Positions 21,100-31,311 of a stretch of DNA of 64,000 nt are shown here, one piece after another. Under the pieces are notes generated by a model. That model was given only the letters and a program-made list of their open reading frames with translations, was not told where the DNA came from and did not search any database. The translations under genes were made by a program, and so were the position numbers. Origin of the DNA: Arthrinium phaeospermum (lineage: Eukaryota; Ascomycota; Sordariomycetes; Amphisphaeriales; Apiosporaceae); the NCBI GenBank assembly GCA_006503535.1, contig QYRS01000007.1, positions 1,426,001 through 1,490,000 on the forward strand, written 5' to 3'. Every line of letters begins with the position of its first letter. Position 1 is the stretch's first letter.

Positions 21100-23033
21100 T
21101 ACCCTTGGTGGAACCTTTACGCATTCATGAACAGCAATTTCGTAGGAAACAATGGTTGTATGATAAATTGTATTAAACATATATCTGATAAATCTACAGC
21201 TTCTGGACGGAACTAGGCCCGCATAGCTGTACCGAAGGCGATGGTCTGCCCATACTACATGGCTTACCTTCGTATCAAAGCTGGTATGAGCCAGCCACTG
21301 GTATGTCAATGATGATAATATGTCTAGAGAAATCATTAGAATATGTTTTTCAAGTGATTGCAACAAATTTGTGATGAGTCTCGATAAATCAGAGAGTAAG
21401 CCTTGTCAAAGGTGATATCATCAAAACCCATAGGGCTATGTTGACCGTCGTGAATTGTTGGATCATCATTTTAGAGACGATGTGGGGGAGAAGAGGAGTG
21501 AGTCTTACCTATTGCAACGTGTGTTGTGTACAACAGAATCCTGAAGATGTGATACCAAGACCTTGGCTACAACCAGTGTCAGTTGTGGTCCAGACCATAG
21601 AAGCAAGCTTTGGAGAGCATGGTAACGGGATCAGATAGACTAGACTCTTCAACGCCGTTAGGCTAAGACATATGCTTGTCATTTGTCGAGTCGATTCATC
21701 ATGTGGGATGTGGTTTGGCAACAAATAGTGAAGCTTACCATAGGAACTAGAAAATCTTCAGAAACAAATTAGTTAAAATGCCTAGACATTGGAGTACAAT
21801 AAAGTAGTGGGATGTCTTCAGTTCAGTTAGGCATGAATGGTATTAAAAAGAAGGTTGTCTGCATCGGAAACCCGGATAAGACTCGTCATCTAGGGTATCA
21901 TCACAAGAAGATGTGTATGGTATGAGGAAGAAAAGCATAGCTTACCCTGAGTAAGGATGTACAGGCTGCTGTAGTAAACATCATGCCTCGACGAGACATG
22001 TGTTGTAGCGCATTTTACACATACTGCAGATTGAAGAGTCAGAAAAATATGCTTCAACTGTTGTTCCGTCATAAAGGTGTCATCGTCGTTTTCGAATCAG
22101 TGGGCGAGGTTTTCTAGGCCTGCCGCAAAATGGCGTATCGTCTCATGCGAAAGTGATTCGGAGCCCAGTGCCGCTTCATCATACGAAATGTAGATTGATG
22201 CAGGAAAAAAGCGAGCGTTGACATACCCTTGATTGGAAGGACGACCTGGACTTTATTACATGTTAGCCAAAGGATCTTTGCAGGTTGAGCAACAGTAATG
22301 GTAGATGGGAGGATAGTTCAGTAACAGCCATGTTTTATCGTCAATGATGTTCAGACGGTAATTTCCAGCTGTGCAAAGCACAGAAGTTGTTCATCATCAA
22401 AATGTGTGTTGGGAAAAGTAGATGTGCCACATACCATTGGGTCCAGGTCGACTGTTCCGAAGACACCATTACGCGCAGAGCATTGTGAACACTGCTGCGG
22501 TAGTCCCGGTTTTCAGGTTTTGTCCATTGGAGGATTCTGTTAAACCAGTTAGCAATTTGAATATGGCAATGTTGCGCTTTACTCGAGAGTGCTTGGTCTG
22601 TCGTCTCAGACTGACGTGTAAAAACGGTTTCATTCCAATTAAGGTCAAAGACTCTAGTTTGCGGTTTACAATCTGTCATCACTTGGATGGGGGGAGAGAA
22701 GAAGATGGGAAAAAACTCACGGTTTCAATCTTCACTGCGAGCCGGACAGGCACAGCTCGCAGTTTGTTGGTAGGAAAGAAAAGCTGCAAACAAGCTTACG
22801 ATGCAAAAAAATCAACTTTTCAATGGACCGTACCGCGTTTGGTGGGCCACGGCGAGCACAAAGTCGGAACAACACTTAGCCGGAATGCCGACATCTTCGG
22901 TGGGGTTGAGCTCAGGAACAGCTCCAGCACAGCTCAAGGCAGAAGTGACATTGATTAGATACCGGAAAAGGTGGATTAGTTGCCCATGCTTAAAAGCATC
23001 CAACTGGAATAATCGGTCGTAATAAACCATCAA
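21100..23033 (-). pseudogene. Decayed or unmodelled minus-strand gene, unknown family
   Basis: Protein-like segments follow one another on the minus strand: IPAKCCSDFVLAVAHQT (about 22.85 kb), VDLDPMVCGTSTFPNTHFDD (about 22.42 kb), GNYRLNIIDDKTW (about 22.3 kb), GYVNARFFPASIYISYDEA (about 22.2 kb), HETIRHFAAGLENLAH (about 22.1 kb), YYSSLYILTQ (about 21.96 kb) and FDDITFDKAYSLIYRDSS (about 21.36 kb). They are separated by stop codons, several of which (TAATAA near 22200, TGA near 22040) are one C-to-T or G-to-A change from a sense codon. Six good splice-donor sequences (GGTAAG or GGTATGT) lie about 210-280 bases apart on this strand. It may be a gene damaged by transition mutation, possibly RIP, or an intron-rich gene I cannot model. 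I do not recognise the family. Confidence 0.38.
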
Positions 23034-23087
23034 AAACCACTATATATATGTAATAATTCGATTGCTACACTTGAATTATTGTTGTAT

Positions 23088-23560
23088 CTATTGCCAGCTG
23101 CCGGGGAAAGCCTTGTTTGATCGGTCCGGTGTCTTGTTGTTGTCCCTATTGCTCAAGGAGGCTGGATTGGAAGAAATGCCCCGCTTGGCCTGTGCTATCT
23201 CCGACTTTCGCCAAGCTGGGACCTTTGTCAGCTTGCCAGGGCCGACTGGTCCGGCTGGAGTCGTCTCCAACTGGACTCTGGAGATGACTTTTGAGCCATA
23301 GACGCTATGCAAGTTGGAGACGGGAGGAGCGTCATTGGCGGGGTCAAAAGCTGGCACAGCTCATCGGTCAATCCTTCGCCATCGAGCAATTCCCACATTT
23401 GCATCATCAAATACCCATATCTCTTGCATTCGTTACCTTCGGGTACCTGGTATTTGGCGTTGTTGGCCATTTGCTGTATCTGATTTGTTTCAGTGCCCGG
23501 AGGTTCTGTCCGGAGAGATTGCAACTCTTCGCCGTTAGGAGTTAGGTCGTAGGCGTTCAC
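23088..23560 (-). pseudogene. Split small reading frame, unknown protein
   Basis: Two overlapping minus-strand frames read as one hydrophilic protein of about 156 residues if one C is added to the CCCC run at 23337-23341: first NAYDLTPNGEELQSL ... KRYGYLMMQMWELLDGEG, then SNLHSVYGSKVI ... LTKVPAWRKSEIAQAKRG, ending PGSWQ. The first frame opens with GTG directly after a stop, and the first ATG lies 29 codons later, so the natural start is unclear. No family recognised. It could be an upstream part of the decayed locus that follows on the same strand. Confidence 0.35.
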
Positions 23561-24303
23561 TCAATGCCTACCTAAGCAAAGGTATGGCATGGATCACATG
23601 GGGGCACAAGCCAATTATTGCCAATGGCTTGCTTTCCCTGGCAGACAGCTCACACGACCTGGTTTTTAATCTTAGCAGGTAGCCGTAGTTGGCCGACAAC
23701 TCCCGTCTCGGCTCAAGGGACGGGCGCAAAGGAACTTCCCAACCATCGTGACCCGGGAAATCTTCTTTCAGCACCGGCGCCACCCCATTCCCCTTTGGAG
23801 TAAAAGCCTCCAGAGTCCAGACTCCACGCTGTCAGATTGGCTTCTCGGGATGAAAGGCATTCGCGTCTCCTGCTAGTCCTCCAATTGCAGATCTCTATGC
23901 CGAGGAGCGAGCAATAACTCTAATGAAAGCCTCGTAAAAGGCGGGGAGTGGGGAGAGATGACGGGCAGTCGTGGTTGTTGCTGCCCTTTCGTGTCATCCA
24001 TCAATAACCCACATCTCTGCCCCTCGGTAGATCCCCATTCAGGTACAGACTTAAATGTAGCTCTTTCGTCACACAACTGGAGCTTCAGTAGATCCCATCG
24101 CCCGCCTCCTGCACTTATTACTGCTTGTCATTCCGCCGTGACCTGCATACTTGCAACTCTCGTCAACTCTTACAACATTTTCAACTTCCTCCAATCGTCT
24201 CACACCCGCGCCCGTATACCCCCTACCCATCTTTGCCCATCACCTCGGTCTACTATACATTCAGCAGTAACACACCGTCCTTGAAACCCCCAAAGACGAC
24301 AGT

Positions 24304-25464
24304 ATGGCCTCACCAAACGGCGACAGCGCCGCCACAGAGTCGGCTGGCATCAACACAGACATCGTGACCTTGACTCGCTTCCTGACGGAAGAGCAGGCCA
24401 AGGTCAGGGAGGCCACAGGAGATTTCACGTACGTGCTGCACCCAAACATCACTTCCTTAAGGGGCTTACATTGACATACGTACCACTTCTATAGCCTGCT
24501 TTGCCACGCCCTCCAATTTTCTTTCAAGTCTATCTCGCATTACATTCGTCGAGCTACGTTAGTAAACCTGACTGGTCTGGCTGGACATTCCAATGCGACA
24601 GGTGACGACCAGAAGAAGCTCGACGTGATAGGCAACGACTTGTTCATCGCCGCCATGCGGTCTTCGGGCAAGTGCGCCCTGCTCGTGTCTGAGGAGGAAG
24701 AGGAAGTTATTTTCTTCAAGAACCCGAACGACAATGCGCGGTACGCCGTGGCATGCGATCCCATCGACGGAAGCTCCAACCTCGACGCCGGTGTCTCGGT
24801 AGGCACCATTTTTGGTATCCACAAGCTCGCGGAGGGCTCGCAAGGCACCAAGGAAGACATCCTCAAGCCTGGCACTGAGCTGGTTGCCGCCGGTTTCACC
24901 ATGTACGGTGCCTCGGCGCAGCTGGTCATCACTATGAAGGGTGGCGGCGTGAACGGCTTCACCCTTGACAACAACTTCGGCGAGTTCATCCTGACTCATC
25001 CCGACATGAGAATCCCCAAGAGCCGTGCCATCTACTCCACCAACGAGGGTAACGCGATGTACTGGGAAGACGCCACCAAGAACTACTTCGAGTCTCTGAA
25101 GTTCCCCAAGGATGGCGAGAAGCCGTACAGCGCTCGTTACATCGGTTCCATGGTGGCTGATGCGTACCGTACCCTGCTGTACGGAGGAATCTTCGCCTAC
25201 CCGGCAGACAAGAAGAGCCCGAAGGGCAAGCTGCGAATTCTGTACGAGTGTGCCCCCATGGCCATGGTCTTTGAGAATGGTAAGTATCGCAATCCTCCTC
25301 AGGTATAGCAAAGTCACTAACAATACTTTACAGCTGGCGGCCTTGCGCTAAACAGCAAAATGGAACGTATGATGGAGGTGGTGCCAGAGCACATCCATGA
25401 CAAATCTGGTATCTTCATGGGTAGCTATGACGAAGTCGAGAAGGTCAAGGCATTCCACAAGTAA
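24304..25464 (+). CDS. FBP1: Fructose-1,6-bisphosphatase
   Basis: Cytosolic gluconeogenic enzyme hydrolysing fructose-1,6-bisphosphate to fructose-6-phosphate. Three exons, 24304-24428, 24495-25279 and 25334-25464, give 346 residues, the normal eukaryotic length. Introns of 66 and 54 bases have GTACGT and GTAAGT donors with TAG and CAG acceptors. Metal- and substrate-site motifs are intact: GDDQKKLDVIGNDLF, the acidic loop SEEEEEVI, CDPIDGSSNLDAGVSVGTIF, and the PROSITE-type signature GKLRILYECAPMAMV. The C-terminus (VPEHIHDKSGIFMGSYDEVE) also matches the family. In fungi the gene is repressed by glucose; no CreA/Mig1 site was assigned by eye. Confidence 0.97.
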
Positions 25465-25890
25465 ACGGGCTGTCGCTGTCACGTTTTGTATAGTTACGGC
25501 GCTGTGAGCTGGCCTTGATGGCGCAAACTTTGGAATAAGTACTTAATTCCGCGTTGCCCGCAACGCACTGCTGTGACAGGTAGCTACATAAATCAAAAGT
25601 AATCTATCTAAGAGCCTGTCGAATGTAGACTGGGGTTTGCTTATCCTACACGTGACCATGTACAGATATTATTCTCTCGACTAGGTAGGTAATTACTGCA
25701 GACTGCATGGCGGAGTGGGTTCGAGTCCGTCTACATTGTAATTCGATCAGAACATAATCCATATCTTCATGCCACGGAGACCAGTTTGGACAACTGTGGT
25801 TTGATTGTCCACTTCGTATATCTTCGCAGGGACGACCGAGGTCAGCAAATGAAACCGAGGGGAGAGGAGATTCAGCTAGGCGGCAACAGC
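25465..25890. other. Convergent intergenic region with tRNA-like fragment
   Basis: Between the 3' ends of FBP1 (+) and the DUF1295 gene (-). It contains a 9-bp perfect inverted repeat (25622-25630 and 25729-25737). Just inside its right arm lie a tRNA A-box-like string (25708-25718) and a perfect B-box match GGTTCGAGTCC (25718-25728) fused end to end. No cloverleaf can be drawn, so I do not call a tRNA. Confidence 0.4.
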
Positions 25891-27004
25891 TTAGAACTTG
25901 GGGAAGAATTTGGGAGTATTCTTCTTCCAGTTCTGGTAATCCTTTCGGTCTCCGTATCTCTTGTCATACTTCTTTCTACTCAATGGCACTCCAGTGACCT
26001 TGAGCAGCAAGAAGCTCACAAAGGCCGGGCTGACATACGAAAGCAGGAGCGCAAGACCCCTGCCCCCAACGCCACCCGGGAGGCTGAGTCCCACCTGTGC
26101 GGGGTTGGTGACGAGCACACCGGCGGCGGCGGTCGCGATGCCTGTCCAGAGCGTGCATTCGCCGAAGTAGTTGGGATATTGACTGGCAGTCTCGGTTAGT
26201 TGTTACAATACGGGCGGACTTGACGGCTATATAGGTGAGCGTACCTCTTGCTCCACAGGCCTCGCGTCATGAACTGCTCGTCGTGCTGCTTGGTTCGCTT
26301 CTCGTGCATCCACTGGCTCTTCTGGCGATCGGCAATGACCTCGAAGGCGAGCCCGCTGATGTACAGGGCCATTCCGATCGCGTCAGTGAGCTTCACGGCG
26401 GGCATGGAGGCAAATACGGCAGGCGGGATGGCGTTGATGGCGATGACGGGCATCAGGCACAGCGTGACCCAAGTGGCCTGGCCCATCCAGGCCACCGCGA
26501 ACTTGGAAGGCGATTTCTTGATTTCATCGAAGCGAGAATCCTTGCCTTCTTTCAAGACACGGTCAAAGAGGAAAGAACCCACTGCATTGGTGCGCGTTAG
26601 TACAGAGAAGCCGGGTGCCCTAGTAGACTTGGAGGTGGCCTCATCATCATCTTACAGCGAATAGACCAGAATGCAACGGCGCCGCTCAGCGCAACCTGCC
26701 GCCAGTTAAGACTTCCAGCACCAGCATTGCCAACAGACTTCAAGAACGGCGAGAGCAGGTTCGGCAACTTCGTAGCTGCGCCGGCGGACTGCGCGCGCAG
26801 GCTGGGCAGGTACAGGCTGAGGAGCGTCACTGAGAGAAACGTCAGGGCGCCCGAGGCATCGTAGAAGCGTTCCGACTGCGCCGCGATGGACGGGACCGCG
26901 AATGCGGTTTGGATCGCGAAGGCGGCCGCAGCGCTCGGCGCCAGAGTCCGCAGGAACGGACTGCGGAAGTTGGTTATATGCAGAAATGTCTGAAGGAGAC
27001 CCAT
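25891..27004 (-). CDS. DUF1295 membrane protein (steroid-reductase-like fold)
   Basis: Integral membrane protein of the DUF1295 family, related in fold to the C-terminal domain of steroid 5-alpha-reductases; the substrate is unknown. Exons 27004-26656, 26581-26245 and 26182-25891 give 325 residues. Introns of 74 and 62 bases have GTAAGA and GTACGC donors and CAG acceptors, with frame kept. About six to seven hydrophobic segments are spread along the protein. The conserved region is clear: GSFLFDRVLKEGKDSRFDEI, LYISGLAFEVIADRQKSQW (the ADRQK signature), GLWSKSQYPNYFGE spanning the last splice junction, and a basic C-terminus KKNTPKFFPKF. It probably resides in the endoplasmic reticulum, by analogy. 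Confidence 0.9.
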
Positions 27005-28130
27005 TTCGTATGTCCAGACCAGTATATTGACTATAGCAGTCGTAACTACTCGTGTGTTGGGTTTCCAGAACTCATAAGATGTGAGGATGGGAAGTTCCGG
27101 CGTCAGAGGGGATTTTACTGAAGGATACAGTAGGTATCACGGAGCCTTGAGTTTCACCCGCGGAGTGGTGACGCCATAACGTACATAAGCTGGAGGTGCA
27201 AGATAGGCAGGCTCGAAGACGGTCTTTACGCCGTCTTTGATCTAGCGGGGCCACATCAGGCCGAACTCAAGAGTATCTACATATTCTTCCTGCCACTCGC
27301 CTACGAAGATGCCTTCGAATGGCGTCAAAGTGACGAGCTTGTTGAAATCCACGAGAAACCAAAAGACGTCGGTAGGATATATGTACGCGTCGTCGATCTG
27401 GATAAATGTGACAAACAGATCTCCGAGGGACAATGGAGGTTGCTTTGTGGTTGAGTATGCAAGCCAAACCTGTTTCCCAGCGAATTTATGTTTTCGACCA
27501 CAGAGTAAGATGCATCTAGTACGAGTAATCACATGTCTCAGTATATCAAATATCCAATGTCTTCCAAACGAATATTATAGCCAGCCTTTGTTCCTCCACG
27601 ATTGGCTATGCTAGACGTAATATTTTTTTGCAGACTAGTTTTAGACGGCAAATGCAAAACGGCGTGGGCCTGAGATGGAATCAGAACATTCCGCCGATTT
27701 CATCAACATTCCCACCTAGGTCGCAAAAACTCGATTCAAGAATCATAATAGTATAAACTAGAAAAAAAACCCGAAACTTCTGAAGAATTTTATACGTTAA
27801 GCCAACTATTATATGACCTATATAACAATTACCTTGGCATATTCAATTGCAAAGACCACGAGACGGCGGTATGCAAAGCTCCAGGGGCAGGTGCTGTGGC
27901 TTTAGAGCCACACCGCCCCAATTGAGTTCCCCAAGCCACTTTCGCTCAAAACGATTGCATCAATCCCTCTGAACAACCATCACCTGGTAAATCAAACGCA
28001 GCACTATTGCATCCACGCCAACATCGCTTCATTCACTCGCATCGGTCTCCCAGGCTCCTGCGATACCTAGTTTCACAGAACATTGCGATTATCCCTGATA
28101 TTCTAGTTGTGACCAGCACAACTGGCGAAA
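27005..28130. other. Divergent intergenic region, AT-rich core
   Basis: Upstream region shared by the DUF1295 gene (-) and the zinc-knuckle gene (+). About 27600-27860 is strongly AT-rich. The only protein-like frame is at 27242-27532 (separate entry). C/A-rich leader sequence precedes the ATG at 28131. Confidence 0.4.
27242..27532 (-). pseudogene. Short protein-like frame, possible gene remnant
   Basis: A 96-residue frame whose second half (GDLFVTFIQIDDAYIYPTDV then WFLVDFNKLVTLTPFEGIF) looks like folded protein rather than chance. There is no convincing start region, and directly upstream the DNA becomes AT-rich and closed. It may be the 3' end of a gene whose front has decayed. No family recognised. 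Confidence 0.25.
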
Positions 28131-29082
28131 ATGTGGCGGCGCGGTCCTTCGAAAGCGACGCCTGCTAACGTCCAGTGCCAAAAATGCCTGAAACGAGATA
28201 AGTCAAACTCATCCTCATGCCGACGTCCAAAAAGCTAACATAAAACCCACGCCATTATTCTTACGAGTGCAAGGCGGCCGCACAGGAACGACCTTATATC
28301 TCCAGGCCTTCCCGTACCCAACAGCTCTTCAACCCGAAGCTGGTGCCAAAGTTGACGGAAGCAACGCCACCCACTCTTGAGAGCAAGTATGTCACACGCT
28401 ACCCGACGTTGGTTTCGTAATGCTAACTTCTGCCAGACAAGGTGTAGCCGACCAGCAGCTTGCCAAACTAGAGGCTGAGAGGGCAAGGAAGCGAGAGCTG
28501 GAGCGCGATGACGACGAGGGCTCGGAACCGGGTGAGGCATCAAAGCGAAGACGATCAGCTTCGTACGACAGCGTTTCCACCATTTCCACAGGACGTTCAC
28601 GCACGCCGAGTCCAGCAAGGGACCTGTCGCGTAGCCCGTCACCGGTGAGAAGAGCTGTGCCCAGCCGCTCAGCTTCTCCCGACCAACGGCGGCCGCAACG
28701 GAGGGGTTATTCACGTGACTCGCGCTCGGCCGAGAGAAGTCTTAGTCCTGTAGGAAGGGGCGAGGATGTCTACGAGCAGTCCAGCCGACGCGGAGAGCCG
28801 GCAAGAGGAAGGCCATTACGGCCATCTCCACGCTCGGACAGATCTCGGTCACCAGTAGGAAAGAAAGGGTTTCGGTCGAGATCTCCACCTTCACAAATGT
28901 CGCGCAACGCAGATCCGCCCAGACGCAGAGACGGGCCTCGAGCCGAGGATTACATGTCTGATCGTCACGGTGCTGGCCGATCAAGGGATCCGGTGGCAGC
29001 CCCGCGGTCTCAGCAGCGTGAACGCAGCCTCAGTCCGTTCTCTAAGAGGCTGGCATTGACACAGTCCATGAAGGGACGCTGA
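28131..29082 (+). CDS. Zinc-knuckle / RS-rich protein (ZCCHC10-like)
   Basis: Probably nuclear and RNA-associated. Exons 28131-28201, 28252-28386 and 28437-29082 give 283 residues. The N-terminus is a single zinc knuckle of C-x2-C-x4-H-x4-C type, read across intron 1 as CQKCLKRD / HYSYEC, as in ZCCHC10 proteins. The C-terminal two thirds is rich in RSxSP and SR repeats (RSRTPSPARDLSRSPSP), a hallmark of splicing-associated proteins. Intron 2 is canonical (GTATGT, GCTAAC, CCAG). Intron 1 is odd: its donor is GTCAAA, a GCTAAC branch site is present, but no AG lies where the knuckle requires the junction (sequence CCCACG, 28247-28252). A 1-base insertion in CCCAG would explain it. Confidence 0.8.
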
Positions 29083-31311
29083 GTAATCGGAGAGAATGCA
29101 ATTAGGACATCATCATGGCCAACCAGCAGCGAGCGACATGGATAATACACTGAACTGACCAGCTCATTTAATAATCATTCACAGATGTAATAAGAGGCCA
29201 CAAAATGGAGTTATACGTAGCATCGAATATTCGAGAGCTTATTTGAACGTTCATGTATGTACGTGATTATTCCATTCAAGTATTCTGCGAGCGGTGGCAG
29301 AATGGTTTTAGGGGTTTTTGAGGCTCAGATCTGGTCAGAGTGGATTCTTCTTGTCAAGGCCACTTCTGACCGGAGATGGCAAATTGCACGGTTACTGTAG
29401 TTAAAATTGTCGCTGATGACCCCCTAACCAGCATCTGCGTATGGATGTTCCTTTGGCCGAAGATTGTTGCATTTTTGGAGGAGAATGGCGCCTACACATA
29501 CGGATCTGGCGACTCGCTGGTGGTTTGCAAATTTTAGCGACACGAAACACAGAAACGCGTTCTGAAATCCAAGTTACATCGGATGCTACGGTCGCTATCG
29601 ATATGGACCCAAAGCCTCCATTCAACATCCACTTCGATCCAGAGCGCCTGGCTTCTAATTTCAATTGCTTGCGAACGACTGGCCAATCCAACTCTGTGCA
29701 TACAGTACTGTATCTGGGGGGGATAATTGCAATCGGGATCTACCATGGTTCTGTGTATCTAGGTTCGCCATCAAGCTTCGGTGTCAAAAAAAATAAGAAA
29801 AGCGAGAAAATGCTTCGGTGAACTTCCTTGAGGGTGCAGATTCTTGGAATCTGCGACAGAAAGGGTCGCGATGGCCGAAGCCAAGCATTTGGGGGTTGTT
29901 AGGAGTGCCTGGCGGTAGGGGTTGGTGGGTTTGGGCCAGTCTCAAGCGGTTCCTGGACACACTCTATTTGGCCATGTAAGGTTGTTGAGTGGGGAGCACC
30001 CGCAGTCCCAATCCCTATCCATCATCATCTTGTCAACTGGGCCCCCTGCCACTCACTGCCGCTGGAAGTGGGAAAGCTGTAAACGGCGGCGGTAAACCGT
30101 CCAGAAGGATTCTCAGCTCGCATCCTCATCATGAGCTAAAGTCAACGGCGTGGTTTCATGATGCGCCGTCAGGTTGAAGACGCTGCGTAGAGTACCTATG
30201 CACACATCAAATCAAATACATGTGCGATTGCATCCCACGACAACTGTTGCTGCTGCTGCGGCAATTGCTCTTGTCCCCCACTCTTGCGCGACGCACCATG
30301 ACTTTTAGTTCCTGCGCACGTGAGCCATTCCGGGCAGGCAGAGCTGCCTCATCTGATCTCCGATATCAAAACTGTGATGCTGTACTACAATACCCAACTT
30401 GTTCTTTTCCGGTACATGGTAATATTACTATTGCCTTTGCCACAACGTCTCATAATTGTGTGTTGGCAGCCTGACGTCAGGGTTTATTTGCGGCCTGCTT
30501 GTCCCTCGAAGAGTGGCAGGCGTGTTGAAGATTCGTTGGACCCCTCATTGACTTTCGTTTCAGGAACCCAGAACCTCGATAAACACACGTCAAGAGGTTG
30601 CAACATGGGATTGGGATCAAATGGGAGGATGACGACAAGATTGGATGAAGACATGAGATCAGATGTTCAAGAATTGTCGAGAACTCGCAGAAGAGCGCTC
30701 GGAAGAGAGCCAGTGATTTATTAATATGTCAGCCTTTGCGAACGCCCATGTTGATGGATGTTACATGTCGGGTTTCAAGTCCAACTAGGTTGACAGGGGT
30801 CGGGGGGCCCTGGGCCCGTCAGCCTTGCAATTCAACCAACCAGGTGCCAGTCTGCTGTACGGCATAATATACTAATTGAGGCATCTCGAACACGGCCCCG
30901 TTTGACCCAGCCATGTAACCCACGTCCAAAGATGGCCACGCACGAATGCCCAGCCAAACCCAGAGGATGGTGGGTGCAACGCGATGGGGTGTGGGACGAA
31001 GGCGCCGGATGTTAACCGGCACTGGGCAGTGTCTATCGAGGAGGGAGAAGGAGAGGGAGGCAGCGACAGTTCTGGCTACCTCTGCTGGCGAACAATCTCT
31101 TCTTTTTTCGTCCGTCTTGTTTCGAGCTATCCAGGGCCCCAAACTATCTCCGAAGTCATCGTCGCCTCAAGCCCTGTACAATAGAGGAACGCTTCAACCA
31201 CACTCACTATGATCTATTCACTTCAGCAGTAATACACTATTTAACTTCGCCCATTGACTGGGAATTTCACCCTACCACGGTCGCAGGACGCCGTTGCTCG
31301 GCGCCGCAACT
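29083..31311. other. 2.2 kb with no supported gene
   Basis: No recognisable gene. A 126-codon plus-strand frame (29441-29821) has unremarkable composition and no family match, and shorter frames on both strands look like chance. The last part is the upstream region and leader of the large membrane-protein gene at 31312. Confidence 0.45.

Larger units (their letters stand above)
21082..24303. other. 3.2 kb without an intact gene; decayed coding remnants
   Basis: No intact gene. The minus strand carries coding-like segments broken by stops and frame changes (see the two pseudogene entries). 23.6-24.3 kb is the upstream region of FBP1, with a C/T-rich leader just before its ATG. Confidence 0.5.

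Noticed and set aside
22422..22958. 178-residue plus-strand frame
   Set aside because: No motif. The opposite strand over the same span has more protein-like segments and same-strand splice signals, so I favour minus-strand origin, though not with certainty.
25622..25740. tRNA gene with an intron
   Set aside because: A 7-bp acceptor-like stem and a B box are present, but no D arm follows the 5' stem, the T-loop is offset by three bases and no anticodon arm can be formed.
29441..29821. 126-codon plus-strand frame as a gene
   Set aside because: No start context, no family resemblance and no splice-linked exon.
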